Shown: one piece after another, positions 22,925-34,095 of the stretch
How the letters are laid out: each line of letters opens with the position of its first letter
How positions within the stretch are numbered: position 1 is the stretch's first letter
Origin: Liriodendron chinense
Lineage: Eukaryota; Streptophyta; Magnoliopsida; Magnoliales; Magnoliaceae
DNA length: 64,000 nt
Reading direction: 5' to 3'
Assembly: GCA_003013855.2 (NCBI GenBank)
Contig: ML058469.1
Coordinates: 1,302,001-1,366,000, forward strand
Made by a program: the position numbers and the translations under genes
The notes under the pieces: model-generated
The model's database searches: none
What the model saw: only the letters and a program-made list of their open reading frames with translations
Told to the model about the DNA's origin: nothing

Positions 22925-25635
22925 AACAAGTTTAATAGGAAAAACATAACAAATGAAGATAACAAAAAAGCACCAACCCGCTGAATATCAACTTCAAATT
23001 TTCTTTCTGATTCAACATCAAAAGTATCTGCATACATGAATGCCTGAGAACTGGAAAAAAGAAGACCATTGATGAATTAACTACTTGGTGTAACAGATAT
23101 TCCAGCCTAGAACATATTACTTCTGTTGATAATCTTAAAAAACAGTAAATCAAGTTATTAAATTCAGTTTCAGAGTGAAACTAGCCTGTGAATCAAAACT
23201 GTTATAGCTAATTCAATGCAGCTAGATCAACAAGCAATAATTTGACATAAATCAGGGAAAAGAAACAAAAAAAAGAAAAAACTATTTCCAACCCATGAAC
23301 GACTATAGAAAGTCATTTTACTTCTAGCACATGGGACAAGTGATGGTCTCTAAAATAGGAACTACGGGTGAATTTGATATCCTTGAACCATACTAGATTA
23401 GCCCAGTCAACTGCAACTACCAAAAGCTGACAAGCTAGGGTCGCCGAGTTGAATTGGATATGGCTTTTTGGGGAAAGGGTTCATACTACAGGTGCATGTG
23501 GTTTGTTTTTATAATCCAGTCCAATTGCATGGTTTGTAGATGATTTGGACTATGAAATTTGTTTGTAGAAGTCTCCAAGTTCGCCAATTGGATTTATTTT
23601 CATTGCAGCGGATGTTGGTGTAGTGTGCCTTAAAGATCTCGAGGTGAAAATAAACATAGAAACAAATGAATATGGAAAAAGCAATAAAGCCTGTCTGTCC
23701 ACCATGTTGTAAGCATCACTACTTAAGACGGGTCCATTTTCAACTTGCACCTGACCCACGTTCCAAACAGATCCTTTTATTAGTAAGCTCAGAGGTATAT
23801 GAAGACAAAATATAAAATTAAAATGTTTCAATTGAGTGCATGTCAAGCGTACAATTCCATAGTATCTGTGTATCAAGCGCCATACACTCCCTAAGTAGGG
23901 TGATCCTAACCTTTTCAACTGGTGACCTGAAAAGAGATGGTTTGAAAAAGAAATATAGCTATGGTCCCAATTCAACTAAAAAATATCCAAAGATTGGATG
24001 GTTGGATCTTTAATCAAGGAGGTTTCAGGTCATGGTCCATCCATGGGGGCGCCAATCAGACCAACAATCTGGACTTCTAAGCCAATGACCACTACTATTA
24101 ATTATTTAAGAAGAACTCTCTCCGCCAATTGCATTTAAGAAGAACTCTGAGGTACTCTTGATCAGTAGGGTCATGTTTCCAATGAGCTCAAATGCAGATA
24201 TATGTCTTTGCCCTTCCACGTTGGAATGTTGTCATTGGGGACATAAGAGAGGCATTCAAAAACAAAAAAAGACATGCACTCCTCCATCAAATGGATGGTG
24301 AAAGCAACATGCTGAGCTGGAGCCCCTAAGAACGTGCTTTTACTTGTTCCTCAATCAGTTCTCCAAGCAAGATGTGGTTGAAGGGGATATGTCAAATGCA
24401 AATGCCCGAGCTACCAAAAAATCCATGGCAGCATGGAAGATGTGCTTTATTGTCAATGAGATTAAAGGGCTGGCCTCTTCTAAGTTTGCCTTTAGTTACC
24501 TCTATAAAAGCTAACCCCTTAGCAGTATTTTGGCTAAGGAGTTCATAGGCTTCTGCCACTTGTTGATAAGGCATATCCATCACCTCAATGGTTGCCATTC
24601 ACTCTTCCCCTCTTTTAGTAAATTTTGTTATTGAAAAAAGAGCACTTGACCAAGTAACTAGGAGCACATCAACGTTTATTATTCCATTCTAGTAGTTCTA
24701 AAACTGACTACACATGATTCCCTCTCAAAAAGAGTTTTTCTTTTCTCTTTTTTGGATAGCTTGGAGGCCTCCAATGCGGTTAGGTTTATAGGACTAGAGA
24801 TCAAAACCTAGATCACTCACACACATGAAACCTGGATCACTCCCAAAAAGAGGCAGCTTTAGATGTTGAAATCCTTAAAATCATGCCCCCTTTTTTTCTT
24901 TATATGTTTTTTGAAAGAAGGTAAGCAAAATTTATTACAAAAAGAAAAGGCAAAAGCCAACCAAGTAAAATACACATTAAAATCATCTAATACAGATATA
25001 AAGAATTCAAATCAGACAAAAGAATTTTGAGAAGAAAGTAACTTAAGATAACATACAAAATAAATTCCAAACCTTCACATAATCAGGAACCCAATATGTC
25101 TGTTTACTCTCAACTCAAAGTATGAATATGTCCTATTAAAAACAGGAACATAAGATAAACAAACAAAGTGAAGCATGAATCATTACACATTTCATTTTAG
25201 AACAATGGATCTCATTTTATTATGCATAACACAAAGAAAAAGCATTCCTGATAGATTCTGATATATTGTCATGTACAGGAGTTCATAAGCACCATAATAA
25301 CACCAACATACTATGCCAACACAATACATTTGCAGACAAAGTAGCCAAGTAGCCAAGGCACATACTATGCTTAAGACAACACACATTTCCAACGCTTAAT
25401 CGTAAGTCATGACAGTGGAAAGCCAAACGTAGTCAAAATTGCAAATAGGTTTTCAAGCTCAATGCATTTTACGAGTATTCCTGTTTAGAAGCTTGGAGCT
25501 CTAAAGTGGCAACTAAATGTAATAAATGGTTTTTCTAAAATTTTAAAATAGCATTAGAATTAGTATAGAGAAAAAAACAAGAAGAAGAAGAAGAAGAAGA
25601 GCAACAGAGATTTCTTTAGAAAAAAATTTAAATGC
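22925..25635. other. CACTA-like interior, middle part: no gene seen
   Basis: AT-rich sequence with only short open frames. One 68-codon frame on the - strand (24598-24392; VMDMPYQQVAEAYELLSQ) reads like ordinary protein, but I cannot assign it and it has no visible flanking exon. The text GTAAGCATCACTACTTAAGA at 23709 is close to 21533. Confidence 0.4.
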
Positions 25636-26130
25636 CACGTAATATCAAAGGTGGGTGAGGCACAATGGAAGGCCAACATCAAAGGTGGGCACCAGGTGAT
25701 GGACAGTTCACATCAAAGGTGAGCCCCAGGTGATGGACCACCCATGAGGCAGTGCAGGATGGACAATCAACATCAAGGTGGACCCTCCATGAGGATGGAG
25801 GACATCAAAGATGGCCTAATGTGTGATGGACAACTCAAATCAAAATTAGTCACTGCATGATGGACAAGCAACATCAAGGTGGCCCCATGTAGGACCCCTA
25901 TGATGGACTATCCACATCAAGGTGGGACCCACACGACGGACAATCCACATCCAAGGGGGGTCCTGTTGGACATGGGCCCATGGAACCCATTAGTGGGTGG
26001 TCCCGAGATCGTATAGATCATCAGATCCGGTGGGCCCACCCATTCAGGCCATCTTTTAGGTCCAACATGATGAACAACCACATCATTAGTGGGCCCCACA
26101 GGATGGATAGTCCACATCAATGGTGGACAG
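25636..26130. repeat. Degenerate minisatellite rich in GATGGACAACCACATCAA phrases
   Basis: About ten loosely periodic units (35-50 bp) combine GATGGAC, AACATCAAGGTGG and GGGCCCCA-like words. Spacing is irregular and identity low, so this may be an old tandem array or piled fragments of the GTGGGCCC repeat family. Confidence 0.5.
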
Positions 26131-26356
26131 GTGGAGAATAGGAGATGGAATTTCTTCCCCAAAGCTCGTTTTTAATTACATCTCAAAAGGTCATTTTTCT
26201 TAGTTGTGAATTAAATAAAAAAAACACAAGAAAGAAAAAGATAAGAAAAAGGAACCCTAATCAATGAAAGATGGTTGTCCATTGCAATCAAGGACTGGGG
26301 AATCCTAATGATCTGTTTAGATTGGTGGAACCCTAATCAATGAAAGATGGTTGAGA

Positions 26357-26360
<4 letters not shown>

Positions 26361-26409
<49 letters not shown>
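26361..26409. repeat. (AG)n microsatellite
   Basis: An almost perfect AG dinucleotide run of about 49 bp. It creates a spurious Ser-Leu open frame on the complementary strand. Confidence 0.95.
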
Positions 26410-26411
<2 letters not shown>

Positions 26412-26535
26412 CCTCTGTGGCAGCAAGATTGAGAGAAGGATCACCGATTTTGGGGGAAAACCCTCTGCGGCAGCAAGATTGAGAAAGAAGGATCGCCGAA
26501 TTTGGAAAAAACCCTCTGTGGCAGTGAGATTGAGG
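26412..26535. repeat. Tandem repeat of about 55-65 bp, two and a half units
   Basis: CCTCTGTGGCAGCAAGATTG recurs at 26412, 26462 (CTCTGCGGCAGCAAGATTG) and 26513 (CTCTGTGGCAGTGAGATTG), separated by GAAGGATCGCCGAATTT-like text. Confidence 0.75.
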
Positions 26536-26688
26536 TAGAGGGAGCGAGAGAGGGAGAGGAAGAAGAGGAAGAGGGTGAGTGGGTGAGTGGAACTGCGTGA
26601 GGGATTATTTTGAGGGAAAATAAAAAATTCCCCCCTTTTTTTAATACATCCCGCGCGGTAGACGAGAGCAAATGTGGATCTTTGGCTT

Positions 26689-26962
26689 GTGGGGCCCACC
26701 ATGATGTATGTGGTTTATCCACTCTGTCCATAAATTTTGCAATATTTTATCACTGCCATATGACAAAAATGAGTCAGAGCAAAGCCCCAAGTGGTCCACA
26801 CCAAAATTATTTGATAGGCACTTAAATCTCCACTGTTTTCTACACTGTGGTCCACTAGGACCTTCAATCCACCTCTTTTTTGGGGTCATGAACTAACATC
26901 AGCAACCAAAATATATGGATGGCTTAGATAGAACACACACATTGTGGTGGGACCTATAGAGC
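26689..26962. mobile_element. Putative MITE with imperfect terminal inverted repeats
   Basis: The left end, GTGGGGCCCACCATGATG, is an inverted match, with several mismatches, to the right end, whose complement reads TAGGTCCCACCACAATG. Length is about 270 bp with no coding capacity. Related text is scattered at 17790-20150 and 21020-21100. The superfamily and target duplication are not determined. Confidence 0.45.
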
Positions 26963-27029
26963 CCCTTAGTAGAAGCCTAAAACATTAGCTACAGCAAAGG
27001 TACAACCTTTTAGCTGGGAATTTAATCTG

Positions 27030-27090
27030 TGGCAATATTACTACGGATTATATCCGTAGCTGAAAACACTTATAATTCGTAGCCTTTGCT
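27030..27090. repeat. Right subterminal repeats of the CACTA-like element
   Basis: CTACGGATTATATCCGTAG at 27041-27059 is a near-perfect palindrome of the same unit found at the left end, followed by ATAATTCGTAGCC. Confidence 0.7.
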
Positions 27091-27106
27091 CATTTTTTTG
27101 GTAGTG

Positions 27107-28540
27107 ACCATTTTCCTACAACATGAAAAACCACTTGAACTTAAGGAGGTTGTTGAAAATAACTCACTCATGGGTCTTGTAAATGATCAAGGGACCCAAG
27201 TCCTCCATCCATCCACTGAAAAAATCATGAAGGAAAAGAATCCTACATACACAGTGTGGTGGTGCACTCTTGACTAAAAGAAATTCATAAGTTTTAAAGG
27301 GGGCCAAAAGCCCATCTATGTAGAGGAATTCCAAAGAGTCCACCACACCTTGTGCACAAGGAAAGGAGACCAAAGATGTACATCAAAATCGAAAGATGAT
27401 GGAAGAATTGGGACACTTGACCATAAAAGCCCAACTATGAAATCTAGCCCACTTAAGATCCAAGTGAAGAATGGACTGGTCACATTTGTCCATACACATG
27501 TGAAAAAAGAAGGGGCCATCTAAAGTGAGCATTGTGAGCCCAAAACTTGAGGTGGGCCCTACCAATCTCATGGGCCCAAGCCTTGAGAAGAAAATGAAAA
27601 GAAGAGAAAGTATTTAAGGAAGGCATGAAAAGGAAAAGAGGGCGTGAGAAAGCCTAAAATGAAGTATTAGGCCCATCAAATGCACCAAGGGCCCTAACTT
27701 CACTTTAAGCCCATTTGATACACATACAAAGCCCAACTCCCATGAAAGAAAATAGGATATTTTACCATGCACACTTAATGGACATGGCAAAGTTACCCTC
27801 TACATGCACATGGAGGGAGTATGAAAGAGAAAAAGAAAAATGAGATGAAGCTTGAAATGTCCCTCTCCATGCACCACCTGGGTAGAGGTTGAAATGTGAA
27901 AAACACCAAAAGCTTGGGCCCACCTTAAACTCTCTTGAAGTACTTACATGAAGAAAAGAAAGAGAGCATGAGAAGAGAAAGTGAAAAGAAAAGCAATGAA
28001 ATGAAAGAAAGGGAGTGGTCCATATCTTCACCACTCACCAAGAGGCACCACCTTGTTGTCCCAAACTCCATCAAAGCCCCACTACTTGAAGGAACAAGAG
28101 AGCCACCAAAAGGAAAGAAAAACTTGAAAAAAGAGAGAGAATGAGAAAGAGAAGAGAGAGCTTACACACTGGAAGTGCAAGGGGTGCCCCATGTTATATA
28201 GAAAAGGGGAGGGCACCCCATTACCCAACCCACTGAAAAAACCAGTGGGCAGAGAGGGCTTGGGTAGCACCCAGGGGGCCAACCGTCCTCCCCTCAAGTT
28301 GAAATGACCCCTCCCTCTCTCTCCTTGGGAAGAACTCCCCCTTGGGAAGAGTAGTTGCAAGTGAATCTTGTACCTCCATGTAAGATTGAAGTGATGGAGG
28401 AGAAGAATGAGGAAAAGAGAAAAGAATCTCACCAAAATCTCATCTTGTGAGAAATTGGAGAGATTTTAGCTTGATGATGTGGAAGAGAGAGAAAACCACA
28501 TGAGATTTTTAAGAAAATAAAAAGGAATATCATTTCATTC
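27107..28540. other. Noncoding flank, right of the CACTA-like element
   Basis: No gene seen. The sequence is purine-rich with GAAAAGAAAGAGAG stretches (27590-28170, 28380-28500) and recurring GCCCACTT, GCCCCA and CACCTTG words. It reads on from 16479 if the insertion is removed. At 28540 the 150-bp repeats of the Tat 3' region begin. Confidence 0.45.
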
Positions 28541-29290
28541 GGCATCGATCTAAACCATCCAAGTCATAATCCGATGACCCGAATCATTTTAAAAAAACAT
28601 AAAAAATTTCCAACCCTAATTTCCACCATTCTGTATAAAATTTTGGTCCGAAGACCTTAAACTACGTCGAAATCAAAATTTTAAGAGATCTTATAATAAA
28701 AACCGTCATCGATGTCGACCACTCAAGGCGAGATCCGATGGTCCGGATCTTTCTAAAAAAATACAAAAAAATGTCTTATCCACATGTATATACAAATTTT
28801 GGGTTCGAAGACCTTAAACCACATTGGGATTAACTTCTCAGGGGACTTTTCTGCTTTCAAATAAAAACCAACATCAATCTTAGCTGCTCAGATCAAGATC
28901 TGATGACTTGGATCATTTTCGAAAAATCACAAAAAGAATGTATCCTTCAGCATGTATAAAGTTTCAGTCTGAAGACTTTAAACTACACTAGGATTAACTT
29001 CTCGGGGGACTTTCCTGCTTTCAACAAAAAAACTGGCATCGATCTCGACCCTTCGAGTCGAGGTTTGATAACCTAGATCATTTCAAAAACACCAAAAATA
29101 TTATAAGCTTAACATAAAAGCCCGCACCAGTCTTGACCATTCGAGTTAAGGTCTGAAACTTTCTCAAAATAAAAAAGAAAGAAAGATTCGACATTGATTT
29201 TAAATGCACAAATCTATCCCCAGCAGTCCGAAGAACTAAAAATACACTGGGATTAACTTCTCAGGGGCTTTCTTTCCTAACCTGTTCCGG
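28540..29290. repeat. Diverged tandem repeat, about 150 bp period, 3' region of E
   Basis: Same series as 4870-5610. Unit landmarks GGTCCGAAGACCTTAAAC (28647), GGTTCGAAGACCTTAAAC (28802), GTCTGAAGACTTTAAAC (28976) and GTCCGAAGAACTAAAA (29226) precede GGGATTAACTTCTC text. The order of units agrees with A, so the array was present in their common ancestor. Confidence 0.75.
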
Positions 29291-29653
29291 ATATGGCTAA
29301 CACTTGATCGTACTGGTGTCTGGAGTTCTCTAAACAGGTAAGGGCCGAGGCGGCCAAAACCCCGCGATCTTGTTCGTGTTAAACGCACCGTGATATACGA
29401 CCTTAACTTGGAAGTCGTTGTTGAATCTGACGGATGTTTCCATTCCTAAAACTCATGAAGGGGATTAAGACAGTTGGGAGATGAAGCACACCCTCATGGA
29501 ATTATGAGCAGCATAAGACCCCAAACTGGATTGATAAAAGGAAATGTGAAGATGTGGCTCATTTTGTGGTTGAAGGAGTCCGTCGGACAATACGTGGTCT
29601 ATGTGCATTGCACATGAGGAACAAGCAACTTTATGGGTATGTTAACTAAAAAC

Positions 29654-30930
29654 TGTTCGCTCGCCTCAAGTGCAAGGCTTGTGATGTAGTAATAACTCGG
29701 TAAGACCGAGGTCGATTCACAAGGAATTAGGGTAAATGAATTCAAACCATTCTAGCAACTTCAAATTCAACAATTTTGAAGTTTGACTTTAAAAACTAAG
29801 TAAAAACAATAACTTTTGTAGAAATTTGATAATTAATGGAACTGAGGCCTCAAGGATCCACTTGTAGTAGTTCCATGTGAATTCATTCATCCAAGCATAA
29901 ACACAACTAGATTCAAAGTTTTATCTCTCATCTAGTTGGAAGATTAAGCATTCAAACACAAACAATCCCACTTAAGTCAGAAAATAAGATTCTAGTTCTA
30001 ATGAAGCACATAGAATTCAAACATGTAGCCTTCAAAGTAACAGCCATGCCAAGAGACTATGGCATACTCTAGGGTTACTACAATTCGAATCTAATTAATC
30101 TAAACATGATAATCTTAGAGAATTGCAAGGAACCTATGTCTGAAGCATATGAACTCTCATAAAATATTAAAAAATACCAACTTTATTCAAACTAGAACTT
30201 AAAAATTCAAACTTTAAGTAAATGTATTTGAATTAAACAAATTCTACATGAAAACTAGCTACAAGCTTCATCTCTTAGCTTTAGCTAAGAGGTTCAAGCC
30301 GAGCATTATCATACTACAACTAAAATCAAAAGAAAAAAATACTTGAAAGCATAAGAAAAATATAAAAACCCTAGTTGGAGGAGTTGTCAACGCTCCACGA
30401 AGATCCTATCCACTTCCCTGGACTTTCAAAGCCTTTTATGATACCTTAAGAACGACGTAGAGGTGTCCTTTTATAGCAAAGATCCATCACCAACCTAGAA
30501 TCTTCGAGATGATGGAGAGTCCTTATGCGGTCTGGATGCTGGCCGGCTGGCTGGAGGTTGCACATAAACACACCTTTAAAAATCACTAAATTGACCTGTC
30601 TGCTGGCCAGTCAGACGACAGGTCGGGTAGTGTAAAATTATGTCCAGAGAAATTCTGATTTCTGGAAGGTTTGGCCGGTCGGATAGTCCGTGAAACATGA
30701 TTTTTCATGGTTCTTCTCCTCTGTCTTCATTACAATTCACCTCCACCTCTTGTCCTTTCTTCCATTGATCTTTAAGGCATGTAAAGTGAGTCCTTTAACA
30801 TCATATACGTGAAATCTCTCTCGCATTCCTACAAACACAAAAATATGTATTAGATTAGTCTTTAAACATGTAAACCATGTATAATGTGTGATGAATTGGG
30901 CTTAGAATATGCACAATTCAGAGCTCGACA
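29654..30930 (-). mobile_element. Solo LTR of an Athila-like element in E's 3' region
   Basis: Starts TGTTCGCTCGCCTCAAGTGC, ends CAGAGCTCGACA, 1277 bp, with a perfect 5-bp target duplication AAAAC (29649-29653 and 30931-30935). Element A shows the unoccupied site at about 5952 (GAAAACCCTTAAT), which proves a simple insertion. The U5 hairpin CTCGG...CCGAG is at 29696-29710 and the TATA box (complement of CCTTTTATAG) at 30467-30476. A decayed GGCCGG / GGTCGG dyad region lies at about 30536-30690. No internal sequence remains. Confidence 0.92.
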
Positions 30931-32597
30931 AAAACCCTTAATCCCCTCATCCGAAGATGTAAAAATATGACACTTAAGTATGTAAGATTTGTCTTGTTCG
31001 CTGACGTAAAATGGAATGGGTGCCTTACTAACAGTAGAAGTTGGAAGTGGTTGAAAATTTCATACATTTCCCTGTATTTCAGAAAATCCAACAAAATACC
31101 AAAACATTGCAAAATCAGCCTTCAAAATCACAAAATATTTTCCTTACTTTCAATAAAATCGCTCTTTATACTAACCACTCAGGTAAATATTGGGATCAAA
31201 TACTTGCAAAAATCACAAAAATGTCACTATCCCCAGCAAAAGCACTTTAGGAGTCTCGAACTCCACCCACCCACTTCACAGTTTGAGATGAAGGATTCGA
31301 CCGTCCACAAATTAGAATCTTGACCAAAACTGGCGACCAAATACACACCCATTCTCCAAAAGAATATCTTGAGATTACAACCTAGAATACCTCCTTCATC
31401 CATTCCCAATAGAAATGTAGCAACATATTAGGACAATGGACCTAATCGACAACGGGTCGGGATCTTGACCAACCCGTTGACCAAACATCTGCATTAAATA
31501 GAAAATTTTTAGGGAAGCAAAACCTTACAAGTAAAAAGCTCAAGTTCTCTAAATCCCCAGCAAAAGCAAAATCATTAAACAGGAAGAGAATGAGCCAAAC
31601 CATGCATCCATCATCAAATATGCATCCACATGCATCAGCATCCATCACATCAATCATCATGTTTACCTGCTTTCAGATAGAAGTTTGTTAGCCAAAGACT
31701 CCGCAGGCATCCCTAGTAAAGGCACGTGCAAGCCATATTTCCTTTTTTTTTTAAAATAAATACATATTCCTATTTGTAAATAAAAACTCCACGGAGTATC
31801 ACTCCACAAAATGGGTCTCTTTTCAAAATCCAAAAATATTTTCTTAGTAGAGCATTCGGCCTCCAAAACACTAAGAGATCTTGCATATCTCAGAGTAGGA
31901 GCCGATGCAAAAATCAAATAAGATCCGATGTCTCGTGGTTTCTCTGGAGACTATCGAATCCAATGCACTCAAAGTATGGTCGGCCTGAACTCCAGTGTCA
32001 GGGCGGTCGTATCAAATGCCAAGATACAAAAAAGATTAAAGCCAAAAGGCTCGGTTAAAGAAATCATTTGAATGGTGGAAACGATGAATTGTAACTTAAG
32101 TATAAAAACCATAAGATTGGGTGGAAAAAATTCACCCGCACATACCTAGGTGTGGATGCCTGAAGTACCTTGACTGAGTCCAAGTTGGTGTAGTGGATCT
32201 CCCGTAAGGCCACGCAGATGTAGGGCAGCTAACCACTTTGATAGTCAAGCGAAACAAGTACTCCTATAGTGATCCAGGAAATCATCGAACAATCAATTAT
32301 AGGGTCAGTAACCTCGTAAGACTACATGGATACAAAGGCTCTAGTATACCTTTCCGATGTTAGTACCGATCGGGAACGGAAGGGTTGAGATTGGGTACCC
32401 AAGTTGCAGCTCAAGGAGAGACAATCACAACGTTTTCTCCAAACTCCCACGATATGTGCGAGTTATCTATTTTTAGACAATCAACTGACTCAGATACAAA
32501 GGCAAACAAAGATTCCAAACCACGATCTATGAATGATCAGGTTAAAAGTGGGGTGTCTACTCACTTTGACATTCAGTTACATGCAACCTCTCCTAAA
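30931..32597. other. 3' noncoding region of E up to its LTR
   Basis: Colinear with A 5955-7640, including the AATCTTGACCAAAACTGGCG and GATTGGGTACCCAAGTTGCA landmarks. There is no coding region. The polypurine tract seen in A (7634-7646) is largely deleted at 32590-32597. Confidence 0.7.
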
Positions 32598-34095
32598 TAG
32601 AAACCTCACCTTCAGCTACAAGATTGGTTAAGATAGTTGAATGAATGGAGGTCCATATCCCCAAACCCTGTATCCAAAACCAGCCAAACTCACCCTTGCA
32701 ATCCCCAATCCATAGCCCAACTCAAGCCTAAACCTAGTCAACTCACCCCTAAACATCAGCCTGAACACCCCCCCCCCCCCCCCCCCCAATAAGAAAAACC
32801 AGTCCAAAAAATTCTAAAAAAGTCAAAATTAGTGAGTCAGATCACTGAGTCAACTCACTGGGTCAGTCCAGCCCTTACACCCAGTCAACTCACTGGGTCA
32901 GTCCAGCCCTTACACCCAGTCAACTCACTTGTCAGTCCATCTTTCAAACACAGTCAACTCACCTAGTTCTGAGCCATAGCTTCGGAGCAACTCTGAACCT
33001 CGAACCTGTAGCTTTTTTTTGCTTCAGGTTCGGAGTCCGTACACTCTGAAGTTGAAGTAGAGCGTCTGTACGAGCGGGCCCCTGGGGGTTGCCAAAAAAT
33101 ATTTACGGGAGTTACAACTCTCTACAGCTATAAATACCCCGTCCCTCTTTCGTTTCTATCATCATCCCTCAACCATCCAGAAAGATCCACTTCCCCTCTC
33201 ATCAGCCTGAGAGCTCCAAGTCCATCTCCACCCCCTTTAGCCCATTCCTCCACCAAGGAGAGCCCGAGTGCAAAGAGTCTAGCCCTGGTCCAGCCTAGTC
33301 TGACCCTGCTCTAAGCCTCTCAAGCTACGTAAGTCCCAATCTTAGCCGCTTGAAGCCAATTATTACGATACCTCCGTCCATCCAGCTATACTTATACCAA
33401 CATCATCTCATTCGCATTTAGCCTAGTGCAACATTTATTATTCTTCCAACCCCTTGCTTATCATCCCACTATGAGCACTTGATCAGGTCTTAGCGTATGC
33501 TCTAAGGTTTGTCAGCTTGCCCGGAACTTACCCATCAGAAACACTGACCGGTCAAACACACATCATGCATATTGCATAAAAGCACCTGTCACTTCGAGCA
33601 TATGTTATGGGCTTGCCTATCTGATTGGAACCTGCCCATCAGAAACTCTTACTGTGTAGACCCATATTCATGCATTATATCATTCATGAGGATGTACGTG
33701 GATTAATTCAGACTTTCAAGTGTTAGTTCGATTATGTGAAGGAAAGACCGTACTTCGGTACCAGCAGAGTGGATGCCTAACACCTTCCCACCATGTAACC
33801 GTGATCCCTTACCTTAAATCTTTGACCGCAGATAAAAAAGAGTCATTTTAGAGGAAGGAATCTTCGGATTCCCTTCTCTAACGTTTCTATGGGGTCTAGC
33901 TGACTGTAGATTCGAAGTAACTAGCTAGTGGTGACTCTGGTCTTATATGAACTCATCCAAACATATCTAGTTTAACCCAATCGTAACACAACAACCAAAA
34001 AAGCCCTCGCGAAAGAGGTGAACAAGTGGCAACGATGATTCATGCAACCCCTTTTCGAAAGGAGGGTTAGGAGTGCGGAAAGGCGAGCATCCATA
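32598..34095 (+). repeat. 3' LTR of Tat-like element E
   Basis: Matches the LTRs of A and B from TAGAAACC to GCGAGCATCCATA. The first TG and the terminal CA are lost or mutated. It contains TATAAATA at 33129-33136, a run of 20 C (32768-32787) and a local duplication of GGGTCAGTCCAGCCCTTACA (32862-32922). Its decay at both ends and in sequence fits an element older than B. Confidence 0.8.
32768..32787. repeat. Homopolymer run of 20 C
   Basis: A run of C where A and B have only a short C stretch (AAAACCCCCC and GAAAAACCACCC). The length may be unreliable in sequencing data. Confidence 0.9.

Larger units (their letters stand above)
16480..27106. mobile_element. CACTA-like (En/Spm type) DNA transposon, about 10.6 kb, degenerate
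   Basis: The right end, reverse-complemented, begins CACTACCAAAAAAATGAGC and continues AAAGGCTACGAATT. The left end begins CATTACGGGCAAATGCTACG, an imperfect match with about nine bases missing. Both ends carry many copies of GCTACGGAT and its complement, the subterminal repeats expected of CACTA elements. GGTAGTGA occurs immediately before the left end (16472-16479) and again at 27100-27107, so the exact ends and the target duplication (3 or 8 bp) are ambiguous. No transposase is recognisable in the interior, so the copy is presumably non-autonomous or very old. Other repeats are nested inside. Confidence 0.65.
9074..34095 (+). mobile_element. Remains of older Tat-like element E with nested insertions
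   Basis: The region starts inside a short-repeat tract identical in kind to 3131-3420. It continues through a 3' region with antisense ORFs and the 150-bp repeats (28540-29290), and ends with a Tat-type LTR at 32598-34095. It is interrupted by a solo LTR (11173-13086), a CACTA-like element (16480-27106) and a solo LTR (29654-30930). No gag or pol is present; these would lie left of element A if A is a nested insertion, or were deleted. The 28540-32597 part is colinear with 4980-7646 of A. Treating 9074-34095 as one element is an inference from this colinearity and from the order of parts. Confidence 0.65.

Noticed and set aside
26337..26702. Open frames of 96-121 codons with Ser-Leu repeats on -
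   Set aside because: Produced by the (AG)n microsatellite and adjacent tandem repeats.
27762..28435. Phe/Ser-rich frames on -
   Set aside because: Low-complexity purine/pyrimidine tract, no motif.
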